From: Streptomyces corallincola
Lineage (GTDB): Bacteria; Actinomycetota; Actinomycetes; Streptomycetales; Streptomycetaceae
Direction: 5' to 3'
Assembly: GCF_019104725.1 (NCBI RefSeq)
Contig: NZ_JAHRXF010000005.1
Coordinates: 186,001-250,000, forward strand
Length of the DNA: 64,000 bases
Shown: one piece after another, positions 17,142 through 24,644 of the stretch
Position numbering within the stretch: the stretch's first letter is position 1
How the letters are laid out: each line of letters begins with the position of its first letter
The notes under the pieces: model-generated
Told to the model about the DNA's origin: nothing
Database searches by the model: none
What the model saw: the letters and a program-made list of their open reading frames with translations, nothing else
Made by a program: the position numbers and the translations under genes

Positions 17142-17810
17142 CTACTCCGGCCGCTTCGCCATCACCACCACGCTCGGCCCGCTGAACCGGTCCGGTGGCA
17201 GCCGGAGTTCCGCGACCGGAGTGAGTCCGGCCCGCTCGATCAGCTCCACATACCGTTCCGGGCGCCAGCGGTGCGTCGTCCAGCGCACGGGCACGTCCCC
17301 GTACGCCTCGGTCCGCACCACGTCCTCGTCCCCGGCGTGCGTCCCGGTCAGGAAGTACCCGCCCGGCCTCAACGCGTACGCGAACCGGGCGAGCACCTGG
17401 GGCAACACCGCGCGGGGCAGGTTGAACAGCGACCACCACCCGAGAACCCCGCCCAACGAGGCTTCTTCCAGGTCCAGTTCCGTGGCCGAGGCCACGCTGA
17501 ACCGGCACTCCGGGTACAGCCGGCGCGCGTTCTCGACCATGCGCGGCGAGAGATCCACCCCGGAGACATCGAGCCCGCGCTCCGCGAGATACCCGGTCAC
17601 CGTCCCCGGCCCGCACCCCACGTCCAGCACCGGTCCGAGCCCGCCCACACTGTCCGCGAAGGCGTCCACCGACGCCTTCAGCCACGGCTGCCGCCGGATG
17701 TCCCCCATTCCCGTGGTCGCCACCATCTCGGCGTAGTTGTCCGCCACCCGGTCGTACGACTCCCGAACCACGTCCAGATCGGCCGGACGGTCCACATGCG
17801 GTGCGCTCAT
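17142..17810 (-). CDS. class I SAM-dependent methyltransferase
   Basis: A 222-residue methyltransferase with motif I VLDVGCGPGTVTGYLAERG near residue 67 (SAM binding), the acidic motif II GVDLSPRMVENARRLYP, and post-motif residues LEEASLGGVLGWWSLFNLPR that read like a Methyltransf_25/11 domain. The target is unknown. It lies between an MT0933-type gene and the GH2 glycosidase, both leftward, with 45 bp before the latter. Reads such as RESYDRVADNYAEMV at the N-terminus are typical of UbiE/small-molecule methyltransferases. Confidence 0.87.
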   Translation of the reverse strand: MSAPHVDRPADLDVVRESYDRVADNYAEMVATTGMGDIRRQPWLKASVDAFADSVGGLGPVLDVGCGPGTVTGYLAERGLDVSGVDLSPRMVENARRLYPECRFSVASATELDLEEASLGGVLGWWSLFNLPRAVLPQVLARFAYALRPGGYFLTGTHAGDEDVVRTEAYGDVPVRWTTHRWRPERYVELIERAGLTPVAELRLPPDRFSGPSVVVMAKRPE

Positions 17811-17855
17811 CGGGCCACGATAGGACCGTTCGGGCCACGACAGGGCCGCGCGCCG

Positions 17856-19730
17856 CTACGAGGGCGGCCGTTCCGTCTCCTCGACGGCGGCCGGACGCCG
17901 CTGGGCGGCCCGTACGCGGGTCACGTCCAGCTTGGGGGAGCGGTCGAAGCGGTAGACGCCGTTCTGCTCCTGGAACACGTCGGTGAGCTGGGTGTAGCAG
18001 TAGCCGAACATGCCCGGGTCGTCCAGGAGTACGCCCGTCAGACCGGTGAACCGGCGGTGGAACGCCTCCTCGTCGCGCGGGCGCCTGCCGTACCCCCAGG
18101 ACACCCCGCGGTCCTCCCCGGCGGCCCCCGCCTCGTCCGGGTTCCACCAGATCCCGCCGAACTCCGAGCAGAAATAGGGCTGTCCGCCGTAGGGGAGGGA
18201 CCAGACTGCGTCCGGGTCCTCGTCCCGCGGGTTGACGAACGGCTCGTCCTTGCCGAGTCCCGCCATCAACTCCCGGAAGGCATCGGGGTCCTGCTCGTAG
18301 CAGTGCGCGTCGTACACGTCCGTCTCCGGCACCCGGTGCGCGTACCCGGAGGCGTCCAGTACGGGACGGGAGGTGTCGGCGGCCTTGGTGGCGAGGAACA
18401 TCGCGCGGGTCACGTCGTCCAGCACCGTCGGCCGGTCGGTGAGGAGTTGGCGCGTCTCGTTCAGCGGGCACCAGCCGACGACCGACGGGTGGGAGTAGTC
18501 CCGCTCCACCGCCTCCAGCCACTGCGCGACGAAACCCGCCGTCGGCCGCTGGTTGTCCCCGCCCACCGGACCCGTGCCCGCGCCCCAGTCCCCGAACTCG
18601 CCCCACACCAGATAGCCCAGCCGGTCCGCGTGGTGCAGGAACCGCTCCTCGAACACCTTCTGGTGCAGCCGCGCCCCGTTGAACCCGGCCGCGAGCGACA
18701 GTTCGATGTCCCGGACCAGTGCCGCGTCGTCCGGCGCGGTCATCAGCCCGTCCGGATACCAGCCCTGGTCCAGCACCAGCCGTTGGAACACCGGCCGCCC
18801 GTTGAGCAGCACCCGCTTGCCGTCCAGCGTCACCGAGCGCAGCCCGGCCGTGCACACCGCCGCGTCCACCACCGTGCCGTCCGGGGCCAGCACCTCGAGC
18901 GCCACGTCGTACAGGTGCGGGTCCTCCGGTGCCCACAGGCGCCGCCGCCCCTCCGGCACCGGCAGCACCAGGCGCGGGGCGAGATCGTAGTCGGCGCTCA
19001 CCTCGGCGCCTGCGACCTCGCCCGCCGCGTCCCGCAGCACCGCCCGAACCCGGTGCCCGGTACGCGGTCCGGCGAGCGGAACCTCCAGGTGGAAGCAGCT
19101 TCCGGCCAGGTCGGGAGTGATCCGGGGCCGTTTCATGTGGGTCGGCCACACGGGCTCCAGCCACACGGTCTGCCAGATTCCCGTGGTGCGTGTGTACAGG
19201 CAGCTCTCGTTGGCGTACTCCGTGGACTGCTTGCCGCGTGCCTGCGGGCCCCGCGCGCTGTCCCTGGCCCGCACGACGATCACCGCGTCCTCGCCGGGCC
19301 GCACGACCTCCCCGAGATCGGCGCTGAACGGGGTGAAACCCCCGCTGTGCCGGACCACCTCGGTGCCGTTCACCCACACCGTGGTGTCGTGGTCCACGGC
19401 ACCGAAGTGCAGCACCGGGCGACGGCCCGCCCACGCGCCGGGCACCCGCACCGTACGCCGGTACCAGACCGCGTGATGGAAGTCGGTGTCCCCGATCCCG
19501 GACAGCTCCGACTCCGGACAGAACGGCACGGTGATCAGCTCGGGCAACTCGGCCCCGACCAGGCCCCGTTCCAGCCCGCTGTCCCCCGGATCACGGGCGA
19601 ACCGCCAGGTGCCGTTCAGGTTCAGCCAGTCCGCGCGGACGAAACTCGGGCGGGGATACTCCGGGCGCGGGACGGCGGGCTCGGAGGGCGTGGCGGGCGC
19701 GGTCACGGGGTGCGATTCAGGCGTGGCCAA
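17856..19730 (-). CDS. glycoside hydrolase family 2 (beta-galactosidase-like)
   Basis: A 624-residue GH2 enzyme with the sugar-binding jelly roll first (LNLNGTWRFARDPGD ... WVNGTEVVRHSGGFTPFSADL), then the immunoglobulin-like domain, then the TIM barrel. The acid/base Glu is in GWCPLNE near residue 421 and the nucleophile Glu in FCSEFGGIWW near residue 523. There is no signal peptide, so it acts on imported oligosaccharides. The TTG start at 19730 has ACGGAGAC upstream; the frame stays open further upstream but runs through the operator and CACATG repeats, so I do not extend it. The LacI-type palindrome at 19802-19815 places it in the neighbouring sugar regulon. Confidence 0.88.
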   Translation of the reverse strand: MATPESHPVTAPATPSEPAVPRPEYPRPSFVRADWLNLNGTWRFARDPGDSGLERGLVGAELPELITVPFCPESELSGIGDTDFHHAVWYRRTVRVPGAWAGRRPVLHFGAVDHDTTVWVNGTEVVRHSGGFTPFSADLGEVVRPGEDAVIVVRARDSARGPQARGKQSTEYANESCLYTRTTGIWQTVWLEPVWPTHMKRPRITPDLAGSCFHLEVPLAGPRTGHRVRAVLRDAAGEVAGAEVSADYDLAPRLVLPVPEGRRRLWAPEDPHLYDVALEVLAPDGTVVDAAVCTAGLRSVTLDGKRVLLNGRPVFQRLVLDQGWYPDGLMTAPDDAALVRDIELSLAAGFNGARLHQKVFEERFLHHADRLGYLVWGEFGDWGAGTGPVGGDNQRPTAGFVAQWLEAVERDYSHPSVVGWCPLNETRQLLTDRPTVLDDVTRAMFLATKAADTSRPVLDASGYAHRVPETDVYDAHCYEQDPDAFRELMAGLGKDEPFVNPRDEDPDAVWSLPYGGQPYFCSEFGGIWWNPDEAGAAGEDRGVSWGYGRRPRDEEAFHRRFTGLTGVLLDDPGMFGYCYTQLTDVFQEQNGVYRFDRSPKLDVTRVRAAQRRPAAVEETERPPS

Positions 19731-19801
19731 GGGTGTCTCCGTAAGGGCAGGGGAACAGCTCGGACGGATACGCGTCGCGGAACCCTCATCACAGCACGTA
19801 C

Positions 19802-19815
19802 TTACAGCGCTGTAA
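19802..19815. promoter_or_regulatory. LacI-type operator TTACAGCGCTGTAA upstream of GH2 gene
   Basis: A perfect 14-bp palindrome, 72 bp upstream of the GH2 start. The identical sequence lies between the -35 and -10 boxes of the ABC importer promoter at 21298-21311, with shared flanks (CCCATTT before, GT after). It is most simply the binding site of the LacI regulator encoded between the two sites. Confidence 0.8.
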
Positions 19816-19850
19816 ATGGGTCCCACGGGTACCTGGCCCGTGTACTCCGC

Positions 19851-20139
19851 ACCCATGTGCTCGGCCCACACGTGTCCTGTCCCTCGCCCGCACATGTGCC
19901 GCCCACGCGTGAGCTCAGTACATGGGTTCCGCCCACATGTGTCCCGCCCACGTGTGGGCCGCCCATGTGTGGGCCGAGCACATGTGTCCCGCCCACATGG
20001 GCCCGGCGCACACGCCGTATCCGTCCCCACCTGCCCGAGCCACATACATGGGCCCGCCCACATGGGCCCGCCCACATGGGCCCGCCCCACATGGGCCGGT
20101 CCCACACGGGCCCGCCCCACATGGGCCCGACCCCCACAT
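19851..20139. repeat. array A of roughly 15-bp CACATG repeats
   Basis: About sixteen imperfect units with a spacing near 15 bp, of the type CACATGTGTCCCGCC or CACATGGGCCCGCC; many contain the self-complementary core CACATGTG, CCACATGG or CCCATGTG. The array fills the gap between the GH2 operator and the 3' end of the lacI-type gene. Related arrays occur at 58653-58759, 61541-61606 and 63533-63650. No gene in either orientation is supported here, although both strands stay open because the 15-bp period keeps frames in register. Confidence 0.75.
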
Positions 20140-20171
20140 TCCCCGGCTCACCCCTCCCGCCGGAACCCCCC

Positions 20172-21182
20172 TCACACCCCCGGCGCGCTCTCCCGCACCA
20201 CCAGCGAGTGCCCCACCACCTCGTGCCGTCCCAGCCCGTCGAACCCGTCGATCCGCTCCAGCAGCAAGTCCAGCGCGCGGCGCGCCAGTTCGCGGCCGTC
20301 GGCGCGGATCGAGGTCAGGGAGGGCCGGACCGCGGTGGCGAGGGTGATGTCGTCCCAGCCGGTGACCGCCACGTCCTCCGGCACCCGGAGCCCCCGCTCG
20401 GCCAGGGCGCGCAGCGCGCCCATCGCGGCGAGGTCGTCCCTGCACACCAGGGCGTCCGGTGCCATGCCCGCGTCCAGCGCGGCGCCGAGCGCGTCGCGGG
20501 CCGCGTCCGCGTTGCCGACCGTCCCCGACACGATCAGCGACGGGTCCACCGGCAGCCCGCACGCCTCCAGTCCCTGCTGGTAGCCGATGAGCCGCAGCCG
20601 CGAGGTCTCCGAGGGCCTCGGGTGCTCGGCGCACACGTACGCGATGCGCCGTCGGCCCAGCGCGGCCAGGTGTTCCACCACCTGCACGGCGGCGGCGATG
20701 TTGTCGATGTGCACGTGGTCCACGGTGAGCGGCGCGGTGTTCTCGCCCAGCAGCACCACGGGGATGTCCCCCCGGTGCTGGGCGATCTCGGTGGAGGTCA
20801 GCCACACCGGCTGGAAGAGGACACCGTCCACGATGCCCGCCTCGTCGGCGGAGAGGATCGCCCGCTCCACCTCGCGCGCCCCGCCGGACTCCTCCAGCAG
20901 CAGCCGGTAGCCGCGTTCCCCGGCGGCCTCCGCGATGACGTGCGCCAGCTCCGCGAAGTAGGGGATGCGCAGGTCGGGGAAGGCGAGCGCGAGCATCATG
21001 GTGCGCCCGGTGGCGAGACTCCGGCCGCGTACGTCGGGCCGGTAGCCCAGCTCGTCAATGGCCTGCTGCACCCTGGCCCTGGTGGTGTCGCGCACATGCG
21101 CGTAGCCGTGCACGACGTTCGAGACCGTCTTCGGCGACACCCCCGCGAGCTTCGCCACGTCGGACAGCCGGATGTTGGCCAT
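20172..21182 (-). CDS. LacI family transcriptional regulator
   Basis: A 336-residue LacI/GalR protein. Residues 4-55 form the DNA-binding region (IRLSDVAKLAGVSPKTVSNVVHG with the hinge helix RPDVRGRSLATGRT). The remainder is a periplasmic-binding-protein-like sensor, with the usual VTGWDDITLATAVRPSLTSIRADGRELARRALDLLL near the end. It sits between the GH2 gene and the divergent ABC importer, and the palindrome TTACAGCGCTGTAA occurs at both promoters, so it is likely their local, sugar-responsive repressor. The inducer is unknown, perhaps the imported oligosaccharide. Confidence 0.92.
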   Translation of the reverse strand: MANIRLSDVAKLAGVSPKTVSNVVHGYAHVRDTTRARVQQAIDELGYRPDVRGRSLATGRTMMLALAFPDLRIPYFAELAHVIAEAAGERGYRLLLEESGGAREVERAILSADEAGIVDGVLFQPVWLTSTEIAQHRGDIPVVLLGENTAPLTVDHVHIDNIAAAVQVVEHLAALGRRRIAYVCAEHPRPSETSRLRLIGYQQGLEACGLPVDPSLIVSGTVGNADAARDALGAALDAGMAPDALVCRDDLAAMGALRALAERGLRVPEDVAVTGWDDITLATAVRPSLTSIRADGRELARRALDLLLERIDGFDGLGRHEVVGHSLVVRESAPGV

Positions 21183-21284
21183 GTCGCCCCTCCTCCGCGG
21201 GACCCGGTCCCGCGGCTTCCCCGTGACCCTATCGGTGCGCCGGAGTCCTGTGCGGGACGGCGGCGAACAGTGGGCGACAACTGG

Positions 21285-21314
21285 TTGACACCCATTTTTA
21301 CAGCGCTGTAAGTT
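21285..21314 (+). promoter_or_regulatory. promoter of the ABC importer operon with embedded LacI operator
   Basis: TTGACA (21285-21290) and TAAGTT (21309-21314) are 18 bp apart. The operator TTACAGCGCTGTAA occupies 21298-21311, overlapping the -10 box, which is the classical repressing position. The importer's GTG start is 70 bp downstream. Confidence 0.78.
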
Positions 21315-21383
21315 CACCGCACTCGCTTGCACATGGCTCACGCCGCCCCACCGGGCGCGTGACGGACCCCTGGAGGCAACGAG

Positions 21384-22709
21384 GTGAAGACTTCCACAGG
21401 GCGCCCCACGGGACGGGGCACCCGAGGCATCGGCCGCCGGAGCCTGCTCGGCGCGGCCGGTGGCGGTGCCCTGCTCGGTACGGGCGGCCTGCTCGGCGGG
21501 GCCGGGCTGACCGGCTGCGCGGGCCCACCGGGCGGCGGCCCCCTCACCCTCCGCTTCTACGAGCAGAAGTCCGAGGTGCTCGCCTACTTCGACGCGCTGC
21601 TGCGCCGCTTCGAGAGGCGGCGGCCCGGCATCCGGGTCGTGCACGACGAAACGGCCATCATCGCCCCGCAGTTCGTCCGGGACGCGCCCGCCGACGTCGG
21701 CTGTTTCAACGACAACCTCGAACTGGCCCGCTACATCGAGCGCGGTGTCCTCTCCGACCTCGCGGACCGCCCCGCCGCCCGCCGCATCCCCGCGAACATC
21801 GCCGCGCTGACCGAGCCGTACGCCACGTATCCGGGCCGCACCAGCGTGCTGCCGTACTCGCTGACCGCCGCCGGGGTCGTCTACAACAAGCGGATCTTCG
21901 CCGAGCACCGGTTGCCGGTGCCCGAGACGTGGTCCCAGTTCATCGACGTGTGCGAGGAGTTGAGGAAGGCCGGAGTCACACCGATCTACGCCACCCTCAA
22001 GGAGGTGTGGACGGTGTGGCAGGGGCTCTTCGACTACGCGGTGGGCAGCCTGGTCGATACGCCCTCGTTCTTCTCCCGGCTCACCGCGCAGGGCGAGGAC
22101 ATCGGGCCCGACTCGCCCGTCTCCTTCCAGAAGGACTTCGCGCTGCCGATGGAGCGGGCCCGCACGCTCACGAAGTACTTCAACAAGGACGCGGCGGGCC
22201 GGACCTACTCCGACGGCAACCTCGCCTTCGGCAAGGGGAAGGCCGCGATGTACTTCCAGGGGCCGTGGGCGCTCACCCAGATCGCCGCCGTCGATCCGCA
22301 CCTCGAACTCGGCACCTTCGCCCTGCCGGTCACCGAGCGGGCCGCCGACCGCAGGGCCCGCGTCAGCATCGACCTCGGCCTGTGGATACCGACAGCGGCC
22401 CAACACCCGGAAGAGGCGAAGGAGTTGGTCGATTTCCTGATGGAGCCCGAGATCATCGACGCCTACAACCGGGACAACCTCGCCTACGGGGTCACCAAGG
22501 ACGCCCCGCCCGCGAGCGACCCCCGGCTCGCCGGGCTCCAGCCCTACGTGGACAAGGGCTCCTTCTACCTGGGCGCGGGCACCTTCGTCCCGCTCTCCGT
22601 CCCGCTCGGCAACTATCTCCAGTCCGCCGTCGCCACCGGCGACTTCGACTCCATGCTCAGACAACTGGACGGCGACTGGCGCAGGTTGGCGATCCGCGCC
22701 GCAGGCTGA
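21384..22709 (+). CDS. ABC importer solute-binding lipoprotein (carbohydrate, family 1)
   Basis: A 441-residue extracellular lipoprotein. The N-terminus has a twin-arginine GRRSLLGAAGGG segment and the lipobox LTGC, so it is exported by Tat and anchored by a lipidated Cys. The mature part is a type I sugar-binding protein (LTLRFYEQKSEVLAYFDALLRRFERRRPGIRV, and ETWSQFIDVCEELRKAGVTPIYATLKE). It delivers an oligosaccharide to the two permeases encoded next. No ATPase gene is in this operon; Streptomyces sugar importers commonly share the MsiK ATPase encoded elsewhere. Confidence 0.92.
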   Translation: MKTSTGRPTGRGTRGIGRRSLLGAAGGGALLGTGGLLGGAGLTGCAGPPGGGPLTLRFYEQKSEVLAYFDALLRRFERRRPGIRVVHDETAIIAPQFVRDAPADVGCFNDNLELARYIERGVLSDLADRPAARRIPANIAALTEPYATYPGRTSVLPYSLTAAGVVYNKRIFAEHRLPVPETWSQFIDVCEELRKAGVTPIYATLKEVWTVWQGLFDYAVGSLVDTPSFFSRLTAQGEDIGPDSPVSFQKDFALPMERARTLTKYFNKDAAGRTYSDGNLAFGKGKAAMYFQGPWALTQIAAVDPHLELGTFALPVTERAADRRARVSIDLGLWIPTAAQHPEEAKELVDFLMEPEIIDAYNRDNLAYGVTKDAPPASDPRLAGLQPYVDKGSFYLGAGTFVPLSVPLGNYLQSAVATGDFDSMLRQLDGDWRRLAIRAAG

Positions 22710-22797
22710 TCCCCTCCGGAGCCACCTCCCCGAGCCGCCCCCCGAACCGCACCCTCCCGAGCCGCCACCCCTCCCGAGCCGCACCGAGGAGACCCCC

Positions 22798-23715
22798 ATG
22801 CCCGTACCCGCGCGGGTGGATCGAGGTGTGACCGGCGTGCCCCGCCGCACGGGCCGGCGCCGCGTCGAACCCGTCTTCCACTGGTTCCTGCTGCCCACAC
22901 TGCTGCTGTTCACCGTCCTGGTGCCGCTGCCCGCGCTGGTCGGCATCTTCTACAGCTTCACCGACTACGTCGGCTTCGGCCGCTGGTCCTTCACCGGAGT
23001 GACCAACTACCGTGCCCTGTTCACCGATCCGGCGGTGCTGGACGCGTACAAGTTCACCCTCGGCTTCGCCGTCGTCACCGTGATCGTCACCCAAGTCGTC
23101 GCCCTCGCGCTGGCGTTGGGGCTGACCAGTCGTATCCGGTTCGCCACCGCGCTGCGTACCGTGTTCGTCGTCCCGATGGTGATCTCCGCGATCGTCATCT
23201 CCTACGTCTTCAACTACCTGTTCTCCACCACCCTGCCCGACCTGGCGACCTCGGTCGGCTTCGGGCCGCTGGAGCAGAGTGTCCTCGGCGACCCGCACCT
23301 CGCCTGGATCGCCATCGTCCTGGTCACCGCCTGGCAGACCGTCCCCGGCTCACTGCTCATCTACATCGCCGGACTCCTCTCCGTGCCGGGCGAGTTGTAC
23401 GAGGCCGCCGCGCTCGACGGGGCGTCGCCCTGGCGCCGGTTCCGGTCCGTGACGCTGCCGCTGATCGCCGGGTTCGTCCTCATCAACACCGTCCTCGGCG
23501 TCAAGGGGTACCTCAACGCCTACGACGTCATCGTCGCCCTCACCGGAGGCGGCCCCGGCACCTCCACCAGCAGCGTCGCCATGCGCGTCTTCTCCGGCTA
23601 CACCGGCGGCGACTACGCCTACCAGATGGCCAACGCGGCCGTCTTCTTCGTCCTCACCGTGCTGGTCTCGCTGCTCCAGGTGCTGGCCACCCGGGGAAGG
23701 AGCCCGCGCCCGTGA
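22798..23715 (+). CDS. sugar ABC transporter permease 1 (MalF-like)
   Basis: A 305-residue inner-membrane permease with six predicted helices. The cytoplasmic EAA loop, which contacts the ATPase, reads YEAAALDGASPWRRFRSVTLPLI. The N-terminal helix carries PTLLLFTVLVPLPALVGIFYSFTDY, typical of MalF/UgpA types. It follows the binding protein by 88 bp. Its stop overlaps the GTG of the second permease by four bases, so the two are translationally coupled. Confidence 0.92.
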   Translation: MPVPARVDRGVTGVPRRTGRRRVEPVFHWFLLPTLLLFTVLVPLPALVGIFYSFTDYVGFGRWSFTGVTNYRALFTDPAVLDAYKFTLGFAVVTVIVTQVVALALALGLTSRIRFATALRTVFVVPMVISAIVISYVFNYLFSTTLPDLATSVGFGPLEQSVLGDPHLAWIAIVLVTAWQTVPGSLLIYIAGLLSVPGELYEAAALDGASPWRRFRSVTLPLIAGFVLINTVLGVKGYLNAYDVIVALTGGGPGTSTSSVAMRVFSGYTGGDYAYQMANAAVFFVLTVLVSLLQVLATRGRSPRP

Positions 23716-24644
23716 CTGCCCCGACCGGCACACCCGGCCCCGTACTCCCGGACCCCGAACGCCCCGACGCCGCACGCCCGGACCGGCCCGCACCCGCGAC
23801 CCGCACCCGCCGCCGCCGTCGTATCGGCGCCCCGAGCCTGCCGCTCACCCTCGCTCTGGCCGCCGCCGCCCTCACGGTCGTCGTCCCGCTCTACGTCACG
23901 GTGGCGATGGCGCTGAAGACGCCCGCCCAGGCCGCCGACGGCAACGCCTTCGCGCCGCCCTGGCCGCTCGACGGACACAGCTTCGTCACCGCCTGGCGGC
24001 TGACCCGCTTCCCGGTGTCCTTCGCCGTCTCGCTCGGCGTGGCCGCCGCCACCGTCCTCGGCACCCTGCTGCTCAGCTCGCTGGCCGCCTACGCCATCGC
24101 CCGCAACTGGGACCGGCGCCGCTTCCGCTGGTCGGCGTACTACCTGCTCGCGGCGATGTTCCTGCCGTTCCCGGTGGTCGCCCTGCCGCAGATCAAACTC
24201 ACCGCGCTGCTCGGCATCGACAACCCGCTCGGTGTCGCCCTGCTGCACATCGCCTTCCAGCTCTCCTTCAGCGTGCTGCTCTACAGCGCGTATCTCCGGT
24301 CCATCCCGCCCGAGCTGGAGGAGAACGCGCGCATCGACGGTGCCACCACGGGGCAGATCTTCCGGCGGATCGTGCTGCCGCTGCTGGGGCCGATGAACGC
24401 CACCGTCGGCATCTTCGCGTTCCTCGCCTCCTGGAACGACTTCATGATGCCGTCGCTCATCACCGCCGACCCGGCCCAACAGACCCTGCCCGTCGTCCAG
24501 TACATCTTTCAGAGCAAGTTCGGAACGGACTACAACACCGCCTTCGCCTCCTACCTGATGGCGATGGCGCCGACCGTACTCGTCTACCTGTTCGCCCAGC
24601 GCTGGGTGATCAGCGGAGTGACCCGAGGGGCAGTCAAGCAGTGA
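23712..24644 (+). CDS. sugar ABC transporter permease 2 (MalG-like)
   Basis: A 310-residue permease partner of the preceding gene. After a Pro/Arg-rich N-terminus it has six helices and the EAA loop ELEENARIDGATTGQIFRRIVLPLLGP. ISGVTRGAVKQ at the end is the usual MalG-type C-terminus. The GTG start overlaps the upstream stop, and its own stop overlaps the GTG of the GH31 gene by four bases. Together they form a tightly coupled import-and-hydrolysis operon. Confidence 0.92.
   Translation: MTAPTGTPGPVLPDPERPDAARPDRPAPATRTRRRRRIGAPSLPLTLALAAAALTVVVPLYVTVAMALKTPAQAADGNAFAPPWPLDGHSFVTAWRLTRFPVSFAVSLGVAAATVLGTLLLSSLAAYAIARNWDRRRFRWSAYYLLAAMFLPFPVVALPQIKLTALLGIDNPLGVALLHIAFQLSFSVLLYSAYLRSIPPELEENARIDGATTGQIFRRIVLPLLGPMNATVGIFAFLASWNDFMMPSLITADPAQQTLPVVQYIFQSKFGTDYNTAFASYLMAMAPTVLVYLFAQRWVISGVTRGAVKQ

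Noticed and set aside
19731..20120. N-terminal extension of the GH2 protein by about 130 residues
   Set aside because: The frame runs through the operator palindrome and the 15-bp CACATG array; the sequence is low complexity and there is no domain. The TTG at 19730 has a ribosome binding site.
19851..20139. CRISPR array
   Set aside because: The units are contiguous and imperfect with no unique spacers, and no cas genes are present.
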